64,000 bases of DNA from Lutimonas vermicola (GCF_038433205.1 NZ_JBCDNA010000003.1:682001-746000), one strand, 5' to 3'. Positions 1 to 7,974 are shown, counted from the first letter of the stretch. Made by a program: numbers and translations. The notes: generated by a model not told the origin, from the sequence alone.

Positions 1-1
1 G

Positions 2-490
2 AATGCGTATAAATGGGCTACGGAAGCTGTGATGAATTCAAACAAAGCAGGATTGGTAACGACTCTTTCTCTGTGTGCTGCAAGAGAATTTGTGAATGAA
101 GGCAATTTCTCAGGCTATATGAACCTGGCAAAGGACCTCGGCGTTACTTTTGTTCAGATTCTAGAGCCAAGGGCCGCAGGAAGATATAAGGGGCTTGATG
201 TAAAGCTTGGCGATAAGGAATTGGAAATATTGGATCATATTTATTTGACATATAACTCCTCCTCAAAATTCAGGGAATATCCCATTGTTAATTCTTTGGG
301 TTACCACCAGCGAAAGGTTGGTTGTTTTGGAGGAGGAAATCGCTTCTTTTATATAGATACAGATGGGGATGCTCATATATGCCCCTATTGCACGGAGAAA
401 ACCGTAAGCGTACTCCAAAATACTCCTGAAGAAGTAATCGGGAAAATGGCAGAAAAGTCCTGTCATGTTTTTGAAAAAAGTGTGGTATAA
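2..490 (+). CDS. Radical SAM/SPASM-type protein, C-terminal part
   Basis: The reading frame is open to the left edge, so the N-terminal half, including any CxxxCxxC radical SAM motif, lies outside the window. The visible part ends with a cysteine-rich segment: GCFGGG, then a FYIDTDGD stretch, CPYC and a last Cys about 23 residues later. This layout resembles the SPASM or twitch auxiliary iron-sulfur region of radical SAM enzymes that modify peptides or other substrates. The substrate cannot be told from this fragment. A small frameshifted gene lies on the opposite strand just downstream. The family call is moderately sure; the function is unknown. Confidence 0.6.
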   Translation, partial: NAYKWATEAVMNSNKAGLVTTLSLCAAREFVNEGNFSGYMNLAKDLGVTFVQILEPRAAGRYKGLDVKLGDKELEILDHIYLTYNSSSKFREYPIVNSLGYHQRKVGCFGGGNRFFYIDTDGDAHICPYCTEKTVSVLQNTPEEVIGKMAEKSCHVFEKSVV

Positions 491-517
491 CACCACAACT
501 TTTGAATAAACAGGTTG

Positions 518-761
518 TTAAGGATTTTCCCTTTTTACCAACAAGTTTTGCAACTCGCTTTTCATTATTTCATAGATCTGGTCTACAAACCCTTCATTAT
601 ACTCCATTAACTTGGTTACCTGGTCATTTGCAAATTTAAGATGAGCAACACTGTTAGGTGTCGTCAGCAACAGTTCCTTTGAAACAGTTTCCTGGGCATG
701 GGCCTGAATACCAACACAGAGAAATGTAAATCAAGAAAAAGAGGGTCATAAATTTTTTCAT
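518..761 (-). pseudogene. Frameshifted small secreted protein
   Basis: Reading from the ATG at 761 gives a typical signal-peptide start (MKKFMTLFFLIYISLC) that hits a stop after 35 codons. Moving one frame over at the end of the hydrophobic stretch restores a perfect signal-peptide end, VGIQAHAQ, followed by about 57 residues of charged, helical-looking protein ending in LLVKRENP and a stop at 518-520. The length (244 bases) fits 81 codons plus one extra base, placed by the two frames at about 715-732. It is either a recently broken gene or a one-base sequencing error. The mature part (about 57 residues, no cysteines) matches no family I recognise. Confidence 0.55.
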
Positions 762-1164
762 GGTACGTCAATTTCAGTGAGGCAAAAATTTAATAAAATT
801 TGTACACTAAATTAAAAATATAAAACCGGCTCGCTACGCGTGTTTTTTTTGTCATCCTGGTAAATTGTATTGAAAATTTAGGCAAATAATTATTTGTAAC
901 GATTATAAACTACTAAAATATAGGCTTTTAGGCTATTAATTTTACAGAATATTTGTACCTTAAGAACACTTTATACTTAAAGTATTTATTCCTTTGAATT
1001 ATTCAATAAAATGACATAAAAAAAATCACTGCTTTTTGTTTGCTTGGAGAAGAAAATAGCATCTAATTTGAACCTTTATCTTAAATGAAAGGTTAATACT
1101 TCTCATTTATTATATAGTTAAGTTTTATTAAATATTCTTTTTCACATAATTAAACGATTTAAAA
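762..1164. other. Intergenic region, AT-rich
   Basis: This 400-base gap holds no open frame worth reporting. At about 826-850 there is a short stretch, CTCGCTACGCGTG followed by a run of T, that looks like a degenerate relative of the terminator-like repeat found at 6850-7470. No full -33/-7 promoter was recognised for the gene that starts at 1165. Confidence 0.4.
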
Positions 1165-1644
1165 ATGAAACAACTAATCAAAAAAACAGTCCAAGGATCA
1201 ATTTTTATTATTATGTTATTCTTAATTACAGCTAATTTATCCGCACAGGAAACAGAGGCATATAAAAAGGCTAAAACTGAAATTGAGCAAACTTTTGGCG
1301 CTTTCCCATCATGGTTTGCGGCCTACCCTGAACACGCCCTTCCGGAAGCTTGGGAGCTCTACAAGACATTAAAAGGACCTAAGAGCAGTATTTCTTCGAA
1401 AAATGCTGAGTTAATTCAACTTGCTGTAGCTTCTCAAATACCTTGTGTATATTGTGTTTATTTTCATAGAATTAGCGCTAAAGCCTTTGGCGCCACTGAT
1501 GAAGAAATAAATGAAGCGATAGCGTTAGGAGCAGAAACAAGGCATTGGAGTATGATACTGCAAGGGTCAGGAATTTCTTTTGAGGAATTCAAAGCTGAAT
1601 TTGATGAAGCCATGAAATATATGGCCGAAAAGGAGAAAAAATAG
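1165..1644 (+). CDS. Secreted AhpD/carboxymuconolactone decarboxylase-like protein
   Basis: A 159-residue protein with a signal peptide ending LSAQ (about residues 1-27) and a single alpha-helical CMD/AhpD-like domain. The diagnostic motif is CVYCVYFHR (CxxCxxxH, about residues 92-100), preceded by AVASQIPC; in AhpD-type proteins these cysteines and the histidine form a redox-active peroxidase site. The later segment AFGATDEEINEAIALGA is also typical of the family. Most family members are cytoplasmic, so export to the periplasm is the unusual point. A strong hairpin terminator follows, so it is probably transcribed alone. The natural partner (thiol reductant) is not evident nearby. Confidence 0.75.
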   Translation: MKQLIKKTVQGSIFIIMLFLITANLSAQETEAYKKAKTEIEQTFGAFPSWFAAYPEHALPEAWELYKTLKGPKSSISSKNAELIQLAVASQIPCVYCVYFHRISAKAFGATDEEINEAIALGAETRHWSMILQGSGISFEEFKAEFDEAMKYMAEKEKK

Positions 1645-1695
1645 TTTCTTTTCTTAATTCTCCAAGAATAAATTTTCTTAAAATCGCAAAAAGCA

Positions 1696-1726
1696 AAAAG
1701 ACCAAGCTGAATAAGCTTGGTCTTTT
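1696..1726 (+). terminator. Rho-independent terminator
   Basis: The stem AAAAGACCAAGCT pairs with AGCTTGGTCTTTT around a five-base loop, with a T-rich 3' side. It ends the AhpD-like gene at 1165-1644. Confidence 0.8.
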
Positions 1727-2175
1727 ATCATTAGTACTCCAAACGCATCAATTCTCGAACTGTTTTTATGAAAACCTAAGTGAATTCTATAATCTTAAAC
1801 TATTGTTGGCAAGTGAAAGGGTTTTTATAAATGAGTCTGAATCAACCATTTTAACTGATAATCCAAAGAATAAGAATACACCATTAGAGAATTAAACCAG
1901 ATTATAGTAGTTATTATCTGCATTGTAAAAAACACATTAGACAGAAATAGCTAATGAACACAACATTAATTAGCGCATTTTTATTCGTCTAAAAATCGAT
2001 CTATAACAAGCTGAAAATAAATAGAGAATAAGCCATAATAAAGCTGAAATTTAACATCATTTTGCACAGTTGGTTCATATACAATACCGACGTGTTTTTT
2101 GAAAACGAGCCTTAGAAATTCAATTATCTATTTGAATATGATTTGTATCTTTAAGAATAATTAAAAAAGTATAAA
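1727..2175. other. Intergenic region
   Basis: About 450 bases with no convincing gene. A frame on the plus strand stays open from inside the terminator to a TAA at about 1893-1895 and reads YENLSEFYNLKLLLASERV in its middle, but it has no plausible start and may be a decayed gene end or chance. The rest is AT-rich with no recognisable motif beyond a possible weak -7 box (TATCTTTA) shortly before 2176. Confidence 0.35.
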
Positions 2176-2688
2176 ATGAGAAAAATTATAAAACTTTTAT
2201 TTTTATCCTTGGTTTTTCTTTCTTGTGAAAATAACGACGATAAAAGCCTTGATAAACAGGCAGATTGGAAGAGTAGGAAATCAGATATTACCAATTTCAA
2301 TGATTACATTCAGGGTAAGACCTATCTTCCGGTTTATTCGCATATTTACCATATCCACGAGCATAAAACTTTTGACCTTACAATTACAATCAGTATTCGC
2401 AATGTGTCTATGACTGATTCAGTTTATATTTTGAAAGCTGATTATTACAATACTGTTGGAATGAACGTCAGGCGATATTTAAAAGATCCAATTTTTTTAC
2501 AACCGTTGGAAACTGTTGAAATAATTATCGAAGATCGTGATATGGAAGGGGGTTCTGGTGCTAATTTTATATTTGACTGGGCAGTGGAAAATGATAAAAA
2601 CCCTCCTTTGTTTGAGGCAGTTATGATTTCACCATATGAGCAACAAGGATTAGCATTTTCAACAAGAGGTGTAATAATATTTGAATAA
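2176..2688 (+). CDS. DUF3124 family lipoprotein
   Basis: A 170-residue protein with a lipoprotein signal peptide; the lipobox LVFLSC puts the lipidated Cys at residue 17, followed by NNDD, so the protein should be anchored in a membrane facing the periplasm. The body has the features I know from DUF3124: YLPVYSHIYHIHEHK, then TITISIRNVS, a DYYN segment, RYLKDPI and GGSGANFIFDW, ending in EAVMIS and GVIIFE. The function of DUF3124 is unknown. It heads a same-strand cluster with two DUF1538 membrane proteins, a PII-like protein and a CBS protein, which suggests a role around that transporter. The family call is fairly sure; the role is inferred from position only. Confidence 0.7.
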   Translation: MRKIIKLLFLSLVFLSCENNDDKSLDKQADWKSRKSDITNFNDYIQGKTYLPVYSHIYHIHEHKTFDLTITISIRNVSMTDSVYILKADYYNTVGMNVRRYLKDPIFLQPLETVEIIIEDRDMEGGSGANFIFDWAVENDKNPPLFEAVMISPYEQQGLAFSTRGVIIFE

Positions 2689-2767
2689 AATTAACCAATT
2701 AGTTAAAAGTTTAATTCTTGTAGTTGGCCCTTGGGTATGCTTACGGTAATTAAAGTAAAGAAAAAAA

Positions 2768-3511
2768 TTGAAGTATAAACATTACACCTTAGCCATACTG
2801 AAAAAATTGAGACTTTCGCTTATGGATTTGATTCCTATAATCGTGGTGGTTGTGTTTTTTCAAAGTGTTGTTATCCGGCAGCCATTTCCTCAAATTGGAG
2901 AAGTTATATTCGGGTTCCTGTTTGTAATAGTAGGTTTGATGTTGTTCATTGAAGGTTTGGAGATTGGATTGTTTCCAATTGGTGAGTCTATGGCTTATGC
3001 GCTAGCAAAGAAGGGAAGCCTTGTATGGCTATTGATTTTTTCCTTTGCCCTTGGGTTTTCTACAACAATAGCCGAACCGGCCTTAATTGCAGTGGCAAAA
3101 GAGGCTTCGGTAATATCTTCGAGTGCAGGATTAATTGAAAGTGATGAAAAAACGATGTATTATTATGCTATGGGTTTGCGATTGACTGTTGCTTTTTCAG
3201 TTGGCTTAGCCATCGTAATTGGAGTATTGCGGATTCTTAAGGGTTGGCCTTTGTATTATTTAATTATCGGTGGATATATTTTGGTTATGTTGATGACTAT
3301 AATAGCTCCCAAAGAGATCATTGGTTTGGCATATGACGCAGGAGGGGTTACGACCTCTACAATTACTGTTCCGTTAGTGACCGCTTTAGGGGTTGGACTT
3401 GCTACTGTGATCAAGGGAAGAAGTCCGTTAACAGATGGTTTTGGACTGATTGCATTTGCTTCACTTCTGCCAATGATCTTTGTGATGGTATATGGGTTAT
3501 TTTGGTTTTAA
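2768..3511 (+). CDS. DUF1538 family membrane transport protein, first copy
   Basis: A 247-residue hydrophobic protein with about seven membrane segments and the DUF1538 hallmarks FSTTIAEPALIAVA (about residues 98-111) and YDAGGVTTSTITVPLV (about residues 193-208), followed by DGFGLIAFASLLP. Both motifs recur in the next gene, so the pair is an ancient duplication. DUF1538 two-gene systems have been reported as cation/proton antiporters (UmpAB in Halomonas); I rely on memory for that. The start is a TTG with AAAG-rich sequence before it; an in-frame ATG at 2822 would drop 18 residues, but the second copy has a matching N-terminal segment, which favours the TTG. Confidence 0.75.
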   Translation: MKYKHYTLAILKKLRLSLMDLIPIIVVVVFFQSVVIRQPFPQIGEVIFGFLFVIVGLMLFIEGLEIGLFPIGESMAYALAKKGSLVWLLIFSFALGFSTTIAEPALIAVAKEASVISSSAGLIESDEKTMYYYAMGLRLTVAFSVGLAIVIGVLRILKGWPLYYLIIGGYILVMLMTIIAPKEIIGLAYDAGGVTTSTITVPLVTALGVGLATVIKGRSPLTDGFGLIAFASLLPMIFVMVYGLFWF

Positions 3512-3526
3512 GAAATAGATAGAATA

Positions 3527-4315
3527 ATGATAGATTATGTGATGGATTTTGTTCTGGTATTGTTTGCTACACTGAGAGATGTATTGCCTATTTTGGTGGT
3601 GATCCTTTTTTTTCAAATAGTAGTGCTAAAACAACCCATACCACATCTTAAAAAAGTGATTCTTGGAGGGATTTATGTAATAATTGGACTTGCTCTTTTT
3701 TTAATGGGATTAGATAAAGCTCTTTTCCCCATAGGCCAGATCATGGCAACTCAATTATCTGATCCAGAATTTATAGGAACCACATTAGGCGGGCCCTCAG
3801 ATTGGCGATCGTACTACTGGATTTATATTTTTGCGGCATTAATAGGTTTTTCTACGACTATTGCTGAACCGTCGCTTATTGCCGTTGCAATAAAAGCCGA
3901 TGAGGTTTCTGCCGGAACAATAAGTCAAATAGGGCTTCGTGTTACAGTGGCATTAGGAGTAGCTTTTGCATTGGCGCTCGGAACATTCAGGATTGTTACA
4001 GGAACTTCATTGTTTGTATACATCATGGCAGGATATATTATAGTAATTATTCAGACATTTTTTGCTCCTAAAAAGTTGATTGCCCTGGCCTATGATTCTG
4101 GAGGAGTTACTACGTCAACTGTAACTGTTCCGTTAGTTGCAGCACTTGGATTAGGATTGTCGAGCTCAGTGCCAGGTAGAAACCCCGCGATTGACGGATT
4201 TGGGCTCATCGCATTTGCCAGCTTGTTTCCAATTATTACAGTATTGGGATATGCACAAATCATGGAATTAAAAACACGATTATTCAAAATAAAAATAAAA
4301 AAAGATGAAATTTAA
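3527..4315 (+). CDS. DUF1538 family membrane transport protein, second copy
   Basis: A 262-residue paralogue of the preceding gene, separated from it by 15 bases. It repeats the paired motifs FSTTIAEPSLIAVA and YDSGGVTTSTVTVPLV and the ending DGFGLIAFASLFP. About seven membrane segments are visible, and the C-terminus adds a short basic tail (KTRLFKIKIKKDE). Fused, double-length versions of these domains occur elsewhere, so the two products probably form a heteromeric membrane complex. The last codons overlap the PII-like gene by 11 bases, which argues for translational coupling with that regulator. The transported ion is not shown by the sequence. Confidence 0.75.
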   Translation: MIDYVMDFVLVLFATLRDVLPILVVILFFQIVVLKQPIPHLKKVILGGIYVIIGLALFLMGLDKALFPIGQIMATQLSDPEFIGTTLGGPSDWRSYYWIYIFAALIGFSTTIAEPSLIAVAIKADEVSAGTISQIGLRVTVALGVAFALALGTFRIVTGTSLFVYIMAGYIIVIIQTFFAPKKLIALAYDSGGVTTSTVTVPLVAALGLGLSSSVPGRNPAIDGFGLIAFASLFPIITVLGYAQIMELKTRLFKIKIKKDEI

Positions 4316-4652
4316 ATTAATAATGGCCTTTGTCAAGCCCAACATTACTGATACTGTCGTTGACTCGATGAAAGAAGCAGGAGCCACAGGAGCGACTATT
4401 ATACCTGCCCGAGGCACAGGTATGCATGAAGCAAAGTCCTTTTTTGGGCTTAGTATTGAGGATAAAACTGATATTCTTGTGTTTCTTGTAGAGGAACACG
4501 TAGTAGAAAAGCTTATGAAAGTTATACAGTTAGCGGGTAAATTTGATGAGCCGGGAACGGGTATTGCTCTTGTTTTACCCATTGAACATATAGCTGGCCT
4601 CGATAGTCAAATGAAAAAGTTCAAAGATCAGGCTCGTGATAAGTATTTTTAG
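4305..4652 (+). CDS. PII-like signalling protein
   Basis: A 115-residue protein with the ferredoxin-like PII fold pattern: KFKLIMAFVKP at the start, a GATGATIIPARGTG segment, a short T-loop region (HEAKSFFGL) and PGTGIALVLPIEHIAGL near the end, where GlnB-type proteins have their nucleotide-binding C-loop. It lacks the uridylylatable Tyr context of GlnB, so it is not the standard nitrogen PII protein. It overlaps the upstream transporter gene by 11 bases. By analogy to GlnK-AmtB, and to other transporter-linked PII proteins, I infer that it binds a nucleotide and gates the DUF1538 pair. Confidence 0.75.
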   Translation: MKFKLIMAFVKPNITDTVVDSMKEAGATGATIIPARGTGMHEAKSFFGLSIEDKTDILVFLVEEHVVEKLMKVIQLAGKFDEPGTGIALVLPIEHIAGLDSQMKKFKDQARDKYF

Positions 4653-4763
4653 AGCAAATGAATATAGTATTTCTCATCTATTAATTGCGTGAAATGCATA
4701 GATCAACGTTTTAGCTTTTTCAGAAAAAACATAAACGGATATAACTAAAAAAATAGAATATAT

Positions 4764-5165
4764 ATGGATACAAAAAGAAGTTTTCAGAGTGCCAAGGATG
4801 TCATGACGAAAAACATAGTTTTCGTAGATGGTATGGCTACTGCCAAAGAGGCGGTTGAAATAATGCGTCAAAAAAATGTTGAAGCGTTAATAGTAAAAAA
4901 GAGACATAAACAAGATGCCTATGGGATTGTGATAGTTCATGATTTTATAAAAGGTGTTATTATAGCCGAAAAAACTTCAGAGGAGGTTAATATCTTTGAG
5001 ATTATGACCAAGCCAGCGATAAGCGTACCGGCTAATATGGACGTACGCTATGTTGCAAGTTTACTTATGAAGGTTGGTCTCAGGATGGCTCCTGTTGAAG
5101 AAAATGGTGAATATATAGGAATGGTATCGCTGTCCCATCTGATTTTGGACAACTTACTATTCTAA
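4764..5165 (+). CDS. Stand-alone tandem CBS-domain protein
   Basis: A 133-residue soluble protein made of two CBS motifs, about residues 8-68 (AKDVMTKNIVFVDGMATAKEAVEIMRQ onward, in two parts) and 70-133 (IFEIMTKPAISVPANMDV onward). CBS pairs form Bateman modules that bind adenosine nucleotides or S-adenosylmethionine and commonly regulate transporters. It follows the PII-like gene after 111 bases, on the same strand, so this cluster carries two different nucleotide-sensing proteins beside one transporter pair. No separate promoter was recognised in the gap. The domain call is sure; the ligand and target are inference. Confidence 0.8.
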   Translation: MDTKRSFQSAKDVMTKNIVFVDGMATAKEAVEIMRQKNVEALIVKKRHKQDAYGIVIVHDFIKGVIIAEKTSEEVNIFEIMTKPAISVPANMDVRYVASLLMKVGLRMAPVEENGEYIGMVSLSHLILDNLLF

Positions 5166-5758
5166 TATTTAAAACTACTGAAAACAAAATTTCAGTACTG
5201 ATATATAAAAGGAAAGGGGTTGTTGAAAAATGCATACTATCAGTAATTATCGTATGCTCCAGATGACTATTCCTTCGCTGAGTCCCTGTCCGAACGAAGT
5301 TAGAAAAAAGACACATCCGCTGCACGTCTGATTTTTTTTAATCACAGGGTTAATAGAAAGTGAAGAATTTTACTTAAATCAGCTGAAAAGCCCTGTAATA
5401 AGTGAAAATATGATGATTAATAACTTACCAAAACTCACCTATTAGTCTCAATAGGCAGGCGCCCAGCAGAAAAGATAGTATTTAGTTAGATTCAAAATGA
5501 GCTAAAATAATTACTGGTTATTTATCATCATCTTTATCGTAGATCGATTCATACGGTCTACATAAAGAAATGAACGAAGGCTTCACGTTTTTTATAATGG
5601 TTAACTCAATTTAAAAATCAATAATTCATTTGGGACATTTTTTATTTCCCTATAAATATCAAATGTTATATAATTCTTGAAAATGAGATCTTAACTTTAC
5701 AGGCCTGATCTAAATGGTTTTTTATAGATTCTTAAATTTAAAATAAAAGCACCTTTCA
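5166..5758. other. Intergenic region with one repeat copy
   Basis: The first part (about 5270-5338) contains one copy of the terminator-like repeat described separately. The remaining 420 bases are AT-rich with no credible open frame. At 5450-5461 the 12-mer ATAGGCAGGCGC occurs; the same 12-mer lies at about 7839-7850 upstream of the heme O synthase gene, without an evident role. Confidence 0.4.
5270..5338 (+). repeat. Dispersed copy of the terminator-like repeat
   Basis: The segment reads CTTCGCTGAGTCCCTGTCC, then GAACGAAG, then a hairpin AGACACATCCGCTGCACGTCT with eight T after it. It matches the units of the tandem array at 6850-7470 over about 68 bases. It contains two foldable parts: CTTCG with CGAAG, and the AGAC/GTCT stem with a T run. 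It lies about 105 bases downstream of the CBS gene in the same orientation, so it may serve as its terminator. Confidence 0.75.
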
Positions 5759-6790
5759 ATGAATAAGCAAATAAAATTCAATACTTTATTTTTTATATTA
5801 TTAATAAGCTTCGGATCTTCAATAGATGCTCAAAAACTATTAATACAAGATGTAAGAGAAGTTCACCCAGTAGACTCAAATGCAGTATGGTTAGCACACG
5901 AGCATATTTTAGTTGACTTTATAGGGGCAGACAGTATACAACCAAATAGCTGGAACCATGATTCAATACTTGATGAAGTAATTCCTTCTCTTGAAGAACT
6001 GAAAGAATTTAATGTAAATTATTTTGTTGATGCCACTCCTAATTACTTAGGAAGAGATGTATTGCTTCTTGAAAAAATTGCTCATAAAACAGGAATTAGG
6101 ATAGTCACAAATACAGGTCTCTATGGCGCTCGAAACAATAAATTTATCCCTAATTATGTTAGGGAAATAACAGCAGATAATCTTGCTAAAAAGTGGATAG
6201 AGGAATATCAAAATGGAATAGATGGAACTTCTATTAAACCTGGCTTTATTAAGATTGGCATCGATGACACTATTCCATTGAATGCTATACATCAAAAGTT
6301 AGTAAAAGCTGCTGCCCTGACTCATTTAAAAACTGGTTTAACAATAGCATCACACACCGGGAGAGCGATAGGTTTATGGCCACAATTGAACATACTAAAA
6401 GAAATGGGAGTTTCACCAGAGTCTTTTATTTGGGTGCATGCCCAAGAAGAAAACAACAATGACAATTATCTAATAGCTGCCGAGATGGGATGCTGGATAA
6501 GTCTTGATGGCTTAGGCTGGGAAATAGAAAAACATGTTGAAAAAATAGTATATGCTAAGAGAAACGGAATTTTAGATAGAATTTTAATTTCGCAAGACTC
6601 AGGGTGGTATGATCCGCAAAAAGATAATCAAACTATCAGGCCTTATACAAATATTTTTAAGAAACTATATCCAGAGCTAAAATCTAATGGGTTCACAGAT
6701 GATGAATTCAACTTATTGATTTCAATCAATCCGTCAAAAGCATTCTCTATAAAAGTGAGAAACCAACCTTTAGATAAAAATAATGACTAA
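5759..6790 (+). CDS. Secreted phosphotriesterase-family hydrolase
   Basis: A 343-residue protein with a signal peptide ending SIDAQ (about residue 25) and an amidohydrolase-superfamily barrel of phosphotriesterase type. All metal ligands of that family are in place: HEH (His47, His49), the Lys that is carboxylated in family members (Lys165 in FIKIGID), His199 (ASHTG), His227 (VHAQE) and Asp280 (SQDSGW). Known relatives hydrolyse phosphotriesters, lactones or sugar esters; which applies here cannot be told. An exported copy is less common than a cytoplasmic one. It stands alone between the CBS gene and the repeat array, whose first hairpin lies 60 bases after its stop codon. Confidence 0.8.
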   Translation: MNKQIKFNTLFFILLISFGSSIDAQKLLIQDVREVHPVDSNAVWLAHEHILVDFIGADSIQPNSWNHDSILDEVIPSLEELKEFNVNYFVDATPNYLGRDVLLLEKIAHKTGIRIVTNTGLYGARNNKFIPNYVREITADNLAKKWIEEYQNGIDGTSIKPGFIKIGIDDTIPLNAIHQKLVKAAALTHLKTGLTIASHTGRAIGLWPQLNILKEMGVSPESFIWVHAQEENNNDNYLIAAEMGCWISLDGLGWEIEKHVEKIVYAKRNGILDRILISQDSGWYDPQKDNQTIRPYTNIFKKLYPELKSNGFTDDEFNLLISINPSKAFSIKVRNQPLDKNND

Positions 6791-6848
6791 TACTTCTCAA
6801 AATGGCAGATCATATAATGATTGGGGAGTTAAAGCCCCACAGGCTGTA

Positions 6849-7470
6849 TAAAAGACACATCCGCTGCGCGTCTGATTTTTTTCTTTTTATCCAAGATTTG
6901 CAGGTTTGTTGAGAAATGTTACGGGAATTAGCTTCGCTGAGTCCCTGTCGGGTAAATTAACAAAAGAAGATCCAGCCGCTATGCGTCTGGATTTTTTTGT
7001 TTCCATTCACGCTTTGCAGGTTAGATTAGGACGTATTGCTGGAATTAGCTTCGCTGAGTCCCTGTCGGGTAAATTAACAAAAGAAGATCCAGCCGCTATG
7101 CGTCTGTATTTTTTTGTTTCCATTCACGCTTTGTAGGCTAGATTAGGACGTATTGCGGGAATTAGCTTCGCTGAGTCCCTGTCGGGTAAATTAACAAAAG
7201 AAGATCCAGCCGCTATGCGTCTGTATTTTTTTCTTTTTATCCAAGATTTGTAGGTTAGATAGAAGGCATTGCGGGAATTAGCTTCGCTGAGTCCCAGTCC
7301 GAACGAAGTCAAACAAAAGACGCATCCGCTGCGCGTCTGTAATTTTTTGTTTCCATTCACGCTTTGTAGGTTAGATAGAAGGCATTGCGGGAATTAGCTT
7401 CGCTGAGTCCCAGTCCGAACGAAGTCAAACAAAAGACGCATCCGCTGCGCGTCTGTATTTTTTTGTTTCC
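6849..7470 (+). repeat. Tandem array of 116-117-base terminator-like units
   Basis: Five successive periods, judged by the core CGCTGAGTCCC at 6935, 7052, 7169, 7285 and 7401, plus a half unit at the start. Each unit holds a hairpin-forming block (AGACGC with GCGTCT, or ATCCAG with CTGGAT) followed by seven or eight T, then a spacer, then the CTTCGCTGAGTCCC block. The units are mosaics: two versions of the block after CCC and two versions of the spacer (CTTTTTATCCAAGATTTG or GTTTCCATTCACGCTTTG) are shuffled among them. Frames that cross the array encode repetitive, non-credible peptides. It sits between the phosphotriesterase gene (+) and the tRNA genes (-). Confidence 0.85.
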
Positions 7471-7511
7471 TCTAAGCCCTTAAAAGCAAGCTTTACGGTC
7501 TTTTCAGAAAC

Positions 7512-7537
7512 AAAAAAACCAGGTTAAAAAACCTGGT
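7512..7537 (-). terminator. Terminator of the tRNA pair
   Basis: On the minus strand the stem ACCAGGTT / AACCTGGT is followed by seven T. It lies 12 bases beyond the 3' end of tRNA-Leu, so it ends the tRNA-Gly/tRNA-Leu transcript. Confidence 0.75.
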
Positions 7538-7548
7538 CTTCTTTCATG

Positions 7549-7634
7549 TACTCGGAGCGGGACTTGAACCCGCACGAACATTACTGCTCATTGGATTTTA
7601 AGTCCAACGTGTCTACCAATTCCACCATCCGAGC
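7549..7634 (-). tRNA. tRNA-Leu (anticodon UAA)
   Basis: An 86-base tRNA with a long variable arm, as expected for a class II tRNA. It starts GCTCGGATGGTGGAATTGG, has the anticodon loop CTTAAAA (anticodon TAA), and a normal T arm (GGGTTCAAGTCCC). The acceptor ends CCGAGT plus discriminator A; CCA is not encoded. It is the second tRNA of a two-gene unit with tRNA-Gly, 63 bases downstream of it. Confidence 0.95.
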
Positions 7635-7697
7635 CTATTGAATTGGTTGTTTTACATTGAGCTGAAGATAAAATATAGAATCACTTCAAACTCTGTG

Positions 7698-7769
7698 AGC
7701 GAAAGACGGGATTTGAACCCGCGACCCTCACCTTGGCAAGGTGATGCTCTACCCCTGAGCTACTTTCGC
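7698..7769 (-). tRNA. tRNA-Gly (anticodon GCC)
   Basis: A 72-base tRNA: acceptor GCGAAAG with CTTTCGC and discriminator T, D arm GCTCAGGGGTAGAGC, anticodon stem-loop CACCTTGCCAAGGTG (anticodon GCC) and T arm GCGGGTTCAAATCCCG. CCA is not encoded. It is the first gene of the tRNA pair on the minus strand. No clear TAnnTTTG box was recognised ahead of it. Confidence 0.95.
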
Positions 7770-7936
7770 ATTAGTTTTAGTCAATGAACGCACAATTTTT
7801 AAACTGCTTACCTAACATTCAACTTATATACAGCATCCGGATAGGCAGGCGCAAATTTAAAACATTTTCATAAATCCCAAAGCTTTTTCGCTCATATTTT
7901 TAATATTTTTTTATGCGGTTAATCTTAATTAATGGA

Positions 7937-7944
7937 TATATTTG
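7937..7944 (+). promoter_or_regulatory. -7 box upstream of heme O synthase gene
   Basis: TATATTTG matches the Bacteroidota -7 consensus TAnnTTTG and lies 30 bases before the TTG start codon. No good -33 TTG is at the usual distance, so the call rests on the -7 box alone. Confidence 0.45.
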
Positions 7945-7974
7945 CAGCGATTTTAAAAACAGGCATTTACCAAC

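Noticed and set aside
1727..1895. Open frame ending SERVFINESESTILTDNP and a little beyond
   Set aside because: It runs through the terminator of the upstream gene, has no start codon in a sensible place and no known features.
6849..7470. CRISPR array
   Set aside because: The units are joined directly with no unique spacers between them and are far longer than CRISPR repeats; no cas gene is near.
6849..7470. Protein genes crossing the tandem array (for example 6906-7136 plus and 7124-7360 minus)
   Set aside because: They consist only of the repeated DNA unit, encode repetitive low-credibility peptides, have no other support, and disagree in frame between units.
7549..7769. tRNA-linked integration site
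   Set aside because: Both tRNAs are complete, no duplicated tRNA 3' end was seen nearby, and no integrase gene is present.
5450..7850. 12-mer ATAGGCAGGCGC occurring at about 5450 and 7839 as a mobile-element or attachment signature
   Set aside because: Only two short copies with no shared flanks, direct repeats or integrase nearby.
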